Source of the DNA: an uncultured Faecalibacterium sp.
GTDB taxonomy: Bacteria > Bacillota > Clostridia > Oscillospirales > Ruminococcaceae
Direction: 5' to 3'
Assembly: GCA_937907025.1 (NCBI GenBank)
Contig: CALESJ010000023.1
Location: 1 to 24,086 of the forward strand
DNA length: 24,086 nucleotides
Positions 15,602 through 22,169 of this stretch are shown one piece after another. Position numbers and translations under genes: made by a program. The stretch's first letter is position 1. Every line of letters starts with the position of its first letter. Below the pieces are notes generated by a model. The model saw only the letters and a program-made list of their open reading frames with translations, did no database searches and was not told the DNA's origin.

Positions 15602-15658
15602 GCAGACAAAAAGGGCGGTGCCTGCCGGCCCCGCCCCGAAAAAAGGAGTTCCTGTTGT

Positions 15659-16342
15659 ATGCTGGAAAAACTGCGTCACCACGGACAGATGTCCGACGCG
15701 CTGCGCACCATGGTCTTTCTGACCCTGTCGGGCGGCTTTCAGGACGGCTACACCTACATGGGCCGCGGCCAGGTGTTTGCCAACGCCCAGACCGGCAACG
15801 TGATCCTGTTCGGCGTGCATCTGTGCAACGGCGAGTGGGCCTCCGCCCTGCGGTATCTGACCCCGGTGGTCGCGTTCGGTGCGGGGGTGTACTTCTCCGC
15901 CTGGCTGCGCCACCGGTTCAGCAGCGGGCAGCGGCTGCACTGGCGCCAGCTGGTGCTGGTCATTGAGATTCTGCTGCTGTTCGCGGTGGGATTCCTGCCT
16001 GCCAGCCTGAACATTGCCGCCAACGTGCTGGTCAGCTTTGTCTGCGCCATGCAGGTACAGGCGTTCCGCAAGGTGCGGGGCAGCGCCTACGCCAGCACCA
16101 TGTGCATCGGCAACCTGCGCAGCGGCGTCCAGTGCCTGTTCGACTGGCGCCACAACGGCGACCCCGCCGCCCTGCGCAAGGCTTTGCAGTACCTGACCAT
16201 CATCACCGTCTTTGCGGTGGGCGCCGTGTTCGGCTCCCTGCTGTCCCAGACGCTGGGCATGCGGGTCATCTGGTGCAGCTGCGCCCTGCTGGCCGTGAGC
16301 TTCTTCCTCATGTTCAGCCGGGAAGGCGAAGCCGACCTGTAA
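15659..16342 (+). CDS. DUF1275 (YoaK-like) membrane protein
   Basis: A 227-residue membrane protein of the DUF1275/YoaK family with about six hydrophobic segments. The N-terminal LTLSGGFQDGYTYMGRGQVFANAQTGNVI is the family hallmark (GG..D...Y....VF.n.qTGN). The central FVCAMQVQAFRKVRGSAYASTMCIGNLR matches the second conserved block. Its biochemical role is unknown. The start has AAAGGAG ten bases upstream. Its stop is three bases from the end of the convergent YitT-like gene, with no terminator between them. Confidence 0.92.
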   Translation: MLEKLRHHGQMSDALRTMVFLTLSGGFQDGYTYMGRGQVFANAQTGNVILFGVHLCNGEWASALRYLTPVVAFGAGVYFSAWLRHRFSSGQRLHWRQLVLVIEILLLFAVGFLPASLNIAANVLVSFVCAMQVQAFRKVRGSAYASTMCIGNLRSGVQCLFDWRHNGDPAALRKALQYLTIITVFAVGAVFGSLLSQTLGMRVIWCSCALLAVSFFLMFSREGEADL

Positions 16343-16345
16343 GCC

Positions 16346-16996
16346 TTATTCTGCCGGGACCTTGCGGTGGAAATTCTGCACCTTCTCGATGAGGAAGGAG
16401 GACAGGGTCACCGTGATCAGGGAAAAGGCGATGCGCCAGGCCGGGATGTAGCTCAAAGACAGGGCCAACACCGTCAGGTCGGTGAGCAGGTAGCACCGGG
16501 CCAGCCCCCAGCCGGACAGCCGGTTGATGACCAGGGCCAGGGCATCATCGCCGCCGCTGGACCCGCCCTGCCGGATGATGAGCCCCACCCCCACGCCGAT
16601 GAAGATGCCGCCCAGCACGGCGGCCGCCAGCGGATAGGGGGAAAGGTCCGGCAGCATGGGGGGAAAACTCTCCCACACCTTGAACCAGGCCGCCATGAAG
16701 GCGCTGGACACCACCGCCGTGCGCAGGAACCCGGCGCCCAGCACTTTCAGCGCCGCCGCGTAGCACAAAAGGTCCAGCACCGGCGATACCAGGGACGCGG
16801 GCAGCCCGGTCCAGTGGTTGACGAAAAGCAGCATCCCCAGCACGCCGCCCTCGGTGATGCCGGTGCGCTGATGGATATTGTGCAGCCCGAAGGTAGCAAT
16901 GGCCGTTCCCAGAGCAATGAGGGCCAGCCGCCGGGGCGGAAACTCGGCGCGCAGGCTGCACAAAACGTTTTGCAGCCATTTGTTGAATCTATCCAA
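16346..16996 (-). CDS. YitT family membrane protein (short form)
   Basis: A 216-residue membrane protein of the YitT family (PF02588) with five or six hydrophobic segments. The GITEGGVLGMLLF and RQGGSSGGDDALALVI stretches are typical of the family. Most YitT proteins (about 280-290 residues) have a C-terminal DUF2179 domain; it is absent here. The start codon is TTG at 16994-16996, supported by a near-perfect ribosome site (AGGAGGTGAT) nine bases away; no ATG is available. Transport function is suspected for the family but unproven. Confidence 0.88.
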   Translation of the reverse strand: MDRFNKWLQNVLCSLRAEFPPRRLALIALGTAIATFGLHNIHQRTGITEGGVLGMLLFVNHWTGLPASLVSPVLDLLCYAAALKVLGAGFLRTAVVSSAFMAAWFKVWESFPPMLPDLSPYPLAAAVLGGIFIGVGVGLIIRQGGSSGGDDALALVINRLSGWGLARCYLLTDLTVLALSLSYIPAWRIAFSLITVTLSSFLIEKVQNFHRKVPAE

Positions 16997-17015
16997 TCCA
17001 AATCACCTCCTCTGT

Positions 17016-17046
17016 ATGATAAACCATGGAACTGTTCCAAGGTCAA
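17016..17046 (-). promoter_or_regulatory. Promoter with internal palindrome upstream of the YitT-like gene
   Basis: On the minus strand TTGACC (17041-17046) is followed 17 bp later by TTTATC or 19 bp later by TATCAT. Between them lies the perfect palindrome TGGAACAGTTCCA (17027-17039), placed where a repressor would compete with polymerase. Confidence 0.55.
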
Positions 17047-17052
17047 CCGTGT

Positions 17053-17096
17053 AAAAAAGAACGTCCCCGCGTCTGACAGACAGGCGTGGGGACGTT
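17053..17096 (-). terminator. Terminator of the MgsA-like gene
   Basis: AACGTCCCC and GGGGACGTT (17060-17068 and 17088-17096) form a 9-bp stem with further inner pairing. On the minus strand it is followed by TCTTTTTT. It separates the MgsA-like gene from the YitT-like gene. Confidence 0.88.
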
Positions 17097-17111
17097 TTGT
17101 TTGTGGGGTTT

Positions 17112-17519
17112 TCAGCTGCGGCGGTCCCGCTGCAGGTCGATCCAGGCAAGATCCCCCCGCTCCAGACCGTGAATGAGCACTTCGGCGGTGGCGATGTTGG
17201 TGGCCACCGGGATGGTGTGCATATCGCACAGGCGCAGCAGGTTCACGGCGTTGGGCTCGTCCGGGCGGGCGCTGACCGGGTCGCGGAAGAACAGGAGCAT
17301 GTCCACTTCCCCGCAGGCGATCATGGAGCTGATCTGCTCGGCGCCGCCCCGGCCGCCGGGGTACAGGCAGCGCACAGGCAGGCCGGTGGCATCGTGTACG
17401 ACCTTGCCGGTTACGCCGGTGGCGACCAGCTCATTCTGGGACAGAATGCGGATATAGGCCGTGCAGAACTGTGCCATCAGCTCTTTGCGGGAATCATGGG
17501 CGATCAGGGCGATCCTCAT
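17112..17519 (-). CDS. Methylglyoxal synthase-fold protein with altered catalytic residues
   Basis: A 135-residue single-domain protein of the MgsA/MGS-like fold, similar over its whole length to methylglyoxal synthase (MRIALIAHDSRK at the start, LLFFRDPVSA, LLRLCDMHTIPVATNIATAEVLI). True MgsA converts dihydroxyacetone phosphate to methylglyoxal. Aligned from memory to the Escherichia coli enzyme, its catalytic Asp71 (in GGDQQ) is Ala60 (GGAEQ), His98 is Asp87, Asp101 is Asn90, and phosphate-site Ser65 is Pro54. Asp9, Lys12 and Asp80 (E. coli Asp20, Lys23, Asp91) are kept. The fold is secure but the reaction is not. It may be a ligand-sensing or different-activity paralogue. The ribosome site AAAGGAG is about 12 bases from the ATG, slightly long. 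A perfect -10 lies 60 bp upstream. Confidence 0.85.
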   Translation of the reverse strand: MRIALIAHDSRKELMAQFCTAYIRILSQNELVATGVTGKVVHDATGLPVRCLYPGGRGGAEQISSMIACGEVDMLLFFRDPVSARPDEPNAVNLLRLCDMHTIPVATNIATAEVLIHGLERGDLAWIDLQRDRRS

Positions 17520-17581
17520 TGGGACAACGTTCTCCTTTTCTCAGAAATTCAGGGAAGGTACAGAGCCTTTCCCACGATATT

Positions 17582-17587
17582 ATTATA
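17582..17587 (-). promoter_or_regulatory. -10 box of the MgsA-like gene
   Basis: A perfect TATAAT on the minus strand in an AT-rich stretch of the 266-bp divergent gap; no convincing -35 is seen 16-18 bp upstream. Confidence 0.6.
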
Positions 17588-17725
17588 TCTATCATACGGT
17601 AGAAACCGGAAAAATGCAAGCGCAGGTGCGGATTCGGGCAGTTTTTGCACAAAAAAGCGGGGGTTCCCCGAGCAATTTTCACAAGGTTCAGCGTAAATTT
17701 TTGGCAAAACCGCTCGGGCCGCCCG

Positions 17726-17767
17726 TGATATAATAAATAAAATTAATTTACAGGGCGCACTGCGCCC
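17726..17767 (+). promoter_or_regulatory. Extended -10 promoter and leader hairpin of the lectin gene
   Basis: TGATATAAT (17726-17734) is a perfect -10 with extended TG. A perfect leader hairpin GGGCGC-ACT-GCGCCC (17753-17767) ends three bases before the AAAGGGGAG ribosome-site region and could influence translation or mRNA stability. A CGGGC-C-GCCCG palindrome (17715-17725) sits just upstream of the -10. Confidence 0.65.
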
Positions 17768-17785
17768 GAAAGGGGAGAATACCTG

Positions 17786-18370
17786 ATGAAACGTTCCGCG
17801 CAGACCGTGATCCGTGAAGGAGCCTATTACACCATCGCCGCCGCCAACGGCCGTGTGCTGGAGGTTGCCGACTTCAACACCGAGAACGGCGCATCGGTGC
17901 GGCTTTGGAGTTATGAGGGGCAGCCCTGGCAGCAGTGGACCTTTGAGGAAGCGGCCGAAGGGCAGTACCGCATCCGCAACCGCTTTACCGGCAAGGTCAT
18001 GGACCTGGCCATGAGCGGTGTGGTCAACGGTACATGGGTCCACCAGTGGAGCAAGACTTCCGGCGCAGGACAGCGCTGGGAGCTGGTGCCCGCCGAGGGC
18101 GGCCGGGTGAAGATCCGCAACGTGCTGGCCGACAAGGTCATTGACCTGGTGGGCATGCGGGTGGACAACGGCACCCAGGCCCAGATCTGGCAGGACGTGT
18201 ACGGCGAAAACCAGCTGTGGCGGCTGGAGCCCGTGCCCGCCAAACTGCTGAATGACACCCCCGCCGCCCCGGTGCGGCCCGCGGCGCCCAAACCCACCCG
18301 GACCCAGACCGGCAAGGGTTCCCGTGCCAAGAAGGCAGCCGGCAAAGGCGCCCGTCGTTCCGCCAAATAA
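17786..18370 (+). CDS. Ricin-type beta-trefoil lectin-domain protein with basic C-terminal tail
   Basis: A 194-residue protein. Residues about 12-150 are one ricin-B-like beta-trefoil made of three repeats of about 47 residues, each ending in a QxW motif: QQW (49-51), QRW (96-98) and QLW (143-145). Repeat starts such as YYTIAAANGRVLEV, YRIRNRFTGKVMDL and VKIRNVLADKVIDL align well. Such domains bind sugars, usually in secreted enzymes or toxins, but here there is no catalytic domain, no signal peptide and no membrane segment. The tail (about 160-194) is Pro/Ala-rich then Lys/Arg-rich (KGSRAKKAAGKGARRSAK), resembling histone H1 tails and suggesting nucleic acid or acidic-polymer binding. The start follows AGGGGAG. 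It is monocistronic, ended by a hairpin at 18395. Function unknown. Confidence 0.88.
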   Translation: MKRSAQTVIREGAYYTIAAANGRVLEVADFNTENGASVRLWSYEGQPWQQWTFEEAAEGQYRIRNRFTGKVMDLAMSGVVNGTWVHQWSKTSGAGQRWELVPAEGGRVKIRNVLADKVIDLVGMRVDNGTQAQIWQDVYGENQLWRLEPVPAKLLNDTPAAPVRPAAPKPTRTQTGKGSRAKKAAGKGARRSAK

Positions 18371-18394
18371 ATCACGCTGAAACAGACCTTTCCA

Positions 18395-18426
18395 CCCCGC
18401 CCGCGGCCTTGCCGCTGGCGGGGTTT
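18395..18426 (+). terminator. Terminator of the lectin gene
   Basis: A long hairpin (CCCCGCC-C-GCGGC, loop CTT, GCCGC-T-GGCGGGG) with one internal mismatch ends in TTT only. The T-tract is short, so termination may be partial. Its right arm overlaps the next promoter. Confidence 0.7.
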
Positions 18427-18437
18427 GCTGGTATAAT
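18409..18437 (+). promoter_or_regulatory. Promoter of the MBOAT operon, overlapping the terminator
   Basis: TTGCCG (18409-18414), 17 bp, perfect TATAAT (18432-18437) preceded by TGG (extended -10). The -35 lies in the loop and right arm of the lectin-gene terminator. Confidence 0.8.
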
Positions 18438-18443
18438 GAGGGG

Positions 18444-18552
18444 TAGACTTCGCCCGCCCGGCCCCCGGCTGCGGGGACGGCGGGGCCCGGGCCGCGGCAG
18501 GAAGGGTTCTGCGGCGGCCGTTTTGCCTGTTTTGCCACCGAAAGGCTTCCTT
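18444..18552 (+). promoter_or_regulatory. GC-rich leader with attenuator-like hairpins ahead of the MBOAT gene
   Basis: The leader of about 110 bases can form GCCCGGCCCC/GGGGCCCGGGC (18456-18465 with 18482-18492) and then GCCGCGGCAG/CTGCGGCGGC (18491-18500 with 18509-18518, one mismatch). The second hairpin is followed by CGTTTTGCCTGTTTT, a terminator-like tail. The two stems share bases 18491-18492. I recognise no riboswitch class. Confidence 0.5.
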
Positions 18553-19971
18553 ATGACGTATTATTCCCTTGTCTTTCCCCTGTTTTTTGCGGTGTCGGTG
18601 CTGGTGTTCTGGCTGGTGCCGCCCAAAGCCCGGGCCGCCGTGCTGCTGGCGGCGGGGGTGTGCTATATGGCCAGCTGGGGCGCCGTGTCCCTGGGCATCC
18701 TGGCCGGGGTGACCCTGCTCACCTGGGCCTGCGGCCGGGGCCTGGCCGCCGCCAGGACCATTGCCGGGCGCCGGTTCTTCCTGGCGCTGGGGCTGCTGGC
18801 CAGCGCGGGATACCTGTTTGCCCGCAAGGCCGTAACCCTGGTTTCCCCGGGTACGGCGCTGCTGGCCGCCACCGGTCTGGCTTTCTACGCCCTGCAGGCG
18901 GCGTCCTATCTGGCGGACGTATACCAGGGCAAATGCCCGGTGCAGAAGAATCTGCTGAAATACGCCGTGTACATGAGCTTTTTCCCCCGGGTGCTCAGCG
19001 GTCCCATCGGCCGGGCGGAGGAATTCTTCCCCCAGCTGGATTCCTTGTGTTCCGGGCAGCGCCGGTGCGAACCGGCGGAGCTGCAGCGGGGGCTCATCAC
19101 CATGCTGGGCGGCTGGACCGAAAAGCTGGTGCTGGCCAACCTGCTCTCCGCCTGGGTGAATGCCGTGTACGCCCAATGGACCGAATGCAGCGCCCCGGTG
19201 GTGCTGGTGGGCGGACTGTTCTTCGGCTTCTCCCTCTACTTTGATTTTGCCGGGTACAGCCATCTGGCCCTGGGGGCTTCCCGGGTGCTGGGCTTTACCC
19301 TGGCGCCCAACTTCCGCCGCCCCTACTTTGCCCAGAGCCTGGGCGAGTTCTGGCAGCGGTGGCACATCTCCCTGTCCAGCTGGCTGCGGGATTACATCTA
19401 CATCCCGTTGGGCGGCAGCCGCCGCGGCACACCCCGCCGGGTGTTCAACCTGATCGTGACTTTCCTGGTCAGCGGGCTGTGGCACGGCAGCGGGTGGCAG
19501 TACCTGTTCTGGGGGCTGCTTCACGGGCTGATGCAGAGCTTCGGCGCCCTGACCCGGCCGCTGCGCCGCCGGTTTGCTGGCTGGGGCGGCACCGCCGGGG
19601 TGTGGGTGTGCCGGGTGTTCATCACCCTGTGTGCCAACGGGGCGTTCCTCTTCTTCGGGGCGCCCAGTCTGGGGCAGGGCTTCGGCATGGTGGGCCGGAT
19701 TTTCAGCGGCACCGCCGGGCTGGGATTCCTGGACCTGGGGGTGTCCGGCACCGAGCTGGCCTTCCTGCTGCTGGCGCTGGTACTGGCCTTTGCCCTGGAC
19801 CTGGCGGCCGAGCGGGCGGAGAACACCGGCTCCTGCCTGTACGAGCGGTTTTCCGCTCTGCCCGGGGCGGTGCGGGTGGCCGCCCTGCTGGTGCTGGCCG
19901 TGACCGTGCTGGTCTTTGCCTGCCGGTTGGTGGGCGGGGACGCGGCGGCTTTCTACTACGCACAGTTTTAA
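18553..19971 (+). CDS. MBOAT family membrane-bound O-acyltransferase (AlgI/DltB-like)
   Basis: A 472-residue polytopic membrane protein of the MBOAT family, of normal length for AlgI-type enzymes that pass acyl (usually acetyl) groups across the membrane to a cell-surface polymer. Hallmarks are the hydrophobic N-terminus (TYYSLVFPLFFAVSVLVFWL), FPRVLSGPIGRAEEF, the stretch EFWQRWHISLSSWLRDYIYIPLGG, and VSGLWHGSGWQYLFWGLLHG. The last contains the probable catalytic His311 and the second conserved His324. The ATG at 18553 is preceded by AAAGG. A longer frame back to 18409 runs through the promoter and is rejected. The SGNH-type gene 15 bp downstream is its expected extracellular partner. Confidence 0.94.
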   Translation: MTYYSLVFPLFFAVSVLVFWLVPPKARAAVLLAAGVCYMASWGAVSLGILAGVTLLTWACGRGLAAARTIAGRRFFLALGLLASAGYLFARKAVTLVSPGTALLAATGLAFYALQAASYLADVYQGKCPVQKNLLKYAVYMSFFPRVLSGPIGRAEEFFPQLDSLCSGQRRCEPAELQRGLITMLGGWTEKLVLANLLSAWVNAVYAQWTECSAPVVLVGGLFFGFSLYFDFAGYSHLALGASRVLGFTLAPNFRRPYFAQSLGEFWQRWHISLSSWLRDYIYIPLGGSRRGTPRRVFNLIVTFLVSGLWHGSGWQYLFWGLLHGLMQSFGALTRPLRRRFAGWGGTAGVWVCRVFITLCANGAFLFFGAPSLGQGFGMVGRIFSGTAGLGFLDLGVSGTELAFLLLALVLAFALDLAAERAENTGSCLYERFSALPGAVRVAALLVLAVTVLVFACRLVGGDAAAFYYAQF

Positions 19972-19986
19972 GGGAGGGCCGCAGCC

Positions 19987-20934
19987 ATGAAAGCATTTCT
20001 TCTTCGTCTGGCGGCCTTTGTGCTGGCCGCACTGGTGCTGTTCTGCGGGGTGCTGGGCCTTTCGGCCTTTGCCCCCTTCTCGGAGATTTTCGCCAAGCTC
20101 ACCGGTTCCACCGACTATTCCGCCTCGGCCAGTGAGGAGATCGGCGGCCACATTGCCAACGTGCAGGCCGAAGACGGCGCCGCCGCCCTGATTCTGGGGG
20201 ACAGCGTCTGCTGGCAGGTGTTCGACCCCTTCAGCCTGTGCAACACCGCGTACCGCATTGACGGCAGCAACCGGGCGGTGACCATCGCCGGGCAGTATCT
20301 GCTGGCCAAGGCCTTTCTGGACGCCCACCCCGGGGCCACCGACGTGTATCTCATCCTGACGCCGGAGAGTTTTTCCGCCGGATTTGACGCCGGGTACGGC
20401 TACCAGTACGCGGCGGCTCCCTTTGCGGCGGCCGGGCTGCTGGGCGGGCTGGATGAAACCACCCGGGCGGAACTGACCGCGGCCTACGGCGCACCTTTCC
20501 TCACCGGGACCTTTGCCCGGTGGGCGGATGCCTCGCCGCTGGTGAAAAAACTCTACCTCAACGCCCTGGAGTTGCTTCCCGCCCGGGAAAACGCCGGGCC
20601 GCTCATTCCCCTGGCGGAGCGCAACCTGCGGAACCTGGCCGACCTGTGCCAGGAGCGGGGGGCATCCTTCCACCTGCTGTGCGCCCCCCTGGCCGACACC
20701 GAGGACCGCCGCAGTACCATGGCGGCGCTGGAACAGGCTTTCCGGGATGTGGGGCTGTACGATGCCTATGCAGCCTATTTCACCGAAACGCCCTGGTACG
20801 ACCCGGCCCTGTTCGGGGAGGACGGCATTCATTTTGACAATACGGTGGCCGATATGGATTTCTGCGCCCAGGTGGTGCGGGACATCCAGGCTTCCACCGG
20901 CCTGCTGGACGGGCTGGTGCTGAGCTACGACTGA
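19987..20934 (+). CDS. SGNH-type (DltD/AlgX-like) partner of the MBOAT protein
   Basis: A 315-residue protein with a single N-terminal membrane anchor or signal segment (residues about 7-28, LRLAAFVLAALVLFCGVLGL) and an extracellular SGNH-hydrolase-like domain. The nucleophile motif is GDSV with Ser73, and the Asp-x-x-His block is DGIHFD with Asp279 and His282. MBOAT-SGNH pairs modify teichoic acids, peptidoglycan or exopolysaccharides with acyl groups; the SGNH partner usually completes the transfer outside the cell. The start has a GGGAGG site and the gene follows the MBOAT gene by 15 bp. The acceptor polymer is not identifiable here; no polysaccharide synthase is adjacent. Confidence 0.85.
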   Translation: MKAFLLRLAAFVLAALVLFCGVLGLSAFAPFSEIFAKLTGSTDYSASASEEIGGHIANVQAEDGAAALILGDSVCWQVFDPFSLCNTAYRIDGSNRAVTIAGQYLLAKAFLDAHPGATDVYLILTPESFSAGFDAGYGYQYAAAPFAAAGLLGGLDETTRAELTAAYGAPFLTGTFARWADASPLVKKLYLNALELLPARENAGPLIPLAERNLRNLADLCQERGASFHLLCAPLADTEDRRSTMAALEQAFRDVGLYDAYAAYFTETPWYDPALFGEDGIHFDNTVADMDFCAQVVRDIQASTGLLDGLVLSYD

Positions 20935-20972
20935 CCGATGAACGTATATTGACTTTGGAAAGGCGGTTTTTC

Positions 20973-22160
20973 ATGCAGTTCAGTGAACTTTCGATCCGTG
21001 AACCCATTCTGCGGGCCACCAAGGAGATGGGCTTTACCGAGATGACCGAGATCCAGCAGAAGGCCATTCCCCTGATGCTGGACGGCCACGATATGATTGC
21101 CAAGGCCCCCACCGGCACCGGCAAGACGGTGGCGTTCGGCATTCCGGTGCTGGAAAAGGTGGCCGACGCCCCCGCGGGCGCCCCCAAGGCGGTGATTTTA
21201 AGCCCCACCCGGGAACTGGCCCAGCAGATCGCCCAGGACCTGCGCAATCTGGCCCAGTTCTTGCCGGAAGTCAAGGTGGTGTGCGTCTACGGCGGCGCCG
21301 GCATGGACAAGCAGCAGCGCCAGCTGAAGGCGGGCTGCCAGGTGGTGGTGGCCACCCCGGGGCGGCTGATGGACCATTACCGTCACCATGCCATCGACCT
21401 CTCCCAGGTGGAAACCATCGTGCTGGATGAGGCTGACGAGATGCTGAACATGGGCTTTTACAAGGATGTGCGCCACATCATCGACCTGATGAAACACCGC
21501 AAGAGCCTGTCCATGTTCTCAGCCACCATCAGCCGGGAAGTGCTGGATATCGGCTGGCTGTACCAGAAGAACGCCGCCGAAGTCAGCGTGCAGCCGGTGG
21601 AGGATTCCAGCCCCAAGATCGACCAGTTCAAGCTGCTGACCACCGGCCGGGACAAGCTGGCCGACCTGGCCCAGATCATCATCTCCAAGGATTACAAGCG
21701 GGTGATGGTCTTCTGCAACACCAAGTACAACACCGGCATGCTGGCCAACCAGCTGGCCCGGCTGAACTTCAATGTGGACTGCCTGCACGGGGACCTGTCC
21801 CAGGCGGAGCGCACCCGCATCATGCAGCGGTTCAAGGCCGGGGAGATCGCCGTGCTGGTGGCCACCGACGTGGCCGCCCGGGGCATCGACGTGTCCGACG
21901 TGGACGCGGTCATCAACTACGATGTGCCCGAGGAAAACGAGCACTACACCCACCGCATTGGCCGCACCGGCCGTGCCCGCCGGGAAGGCGCCAGCTACCT
22001 CTTTTACACCAAGGAGGAAACCAAGCGGGTGGATACCCTGCTGCGCCTGACCCGCAACACCAACGACTGCCGGGCCGTGCATTTCGATTTCAACCACGAG
22101 AAGCTCATCGTGGAGGAGAACGCCCCCACCGACCGCTTCCAGGTCAAGTGTTATTTCTGA
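20973..22160 (+). CDS. DEAD-box ATP-dependent RNA helicase
   Basis: A 395-residue DEAD-box helicase core that unwinds RNA using ATP. All motifs are present: Q motif (GFTEMTEIQQKAIP, 20-33), motif I APTGTGKT (45-52), PTRELAQQ, TPGRLMDH, DEAD at 152-155, SAT, the second-domain VMVFCNTK, VATDVAARGID, and HRIGRTGRARREG. It ends soon after the core, without the long C-terminal extension of CshA or DeaD, so partner or substrate specificity is unclear. The ATG at 20973 follows GAAAGGCGG; an in-frame TTG at 20949 is less likely. It lies 38 bp after the SGNH gene with no terminator between, so it may be in the same transcript. Confidence 0.95.
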   Translation: MQFSELSIREPILRATKEMGFTEMTEIQQKAIPLMLDGHDMIAKAPTGTGKTVAFGIPVLEKVADAPAGAPKAVILSPTRELAQQIAQDLRNLAQFLPEVKVVCVYGGAGMDKQQRQLKAGCQVVVATPGRLMDHYRHHAIDLSQVETIVLDEADEMLNMGFYKDVRHIIDLMKHRKSLSMFSATISREVLDIGWLYQKNAAEVSVQPVEDSSPKIDQFKLLTTGRDKLADLAQIIISKDYKRVMVFCNTKYNTGMLANQLARLNFNVDCLHGDLSQAERTRIMQRFKAGEIAVLVATDVAARGIDVSDVDAVINYDVPEENEHYTHRIGRTGRARREGASYLFYTKEETKRVDTLLRLTRNTNDCRAVHFDFNHEKLIVEENAPTDRFQVKCYF

Positions 22161-22169
22161 GTGAGCTGT

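Noticed and set aside
17911..20832. 973-residue minus-strand open frame
   Set aside because: Antisense of lectin, MBOAT and SGNH genes; low-complexity Gly/Gln/His/Pro composition typical of an antisense frame in GC-rich DNA.
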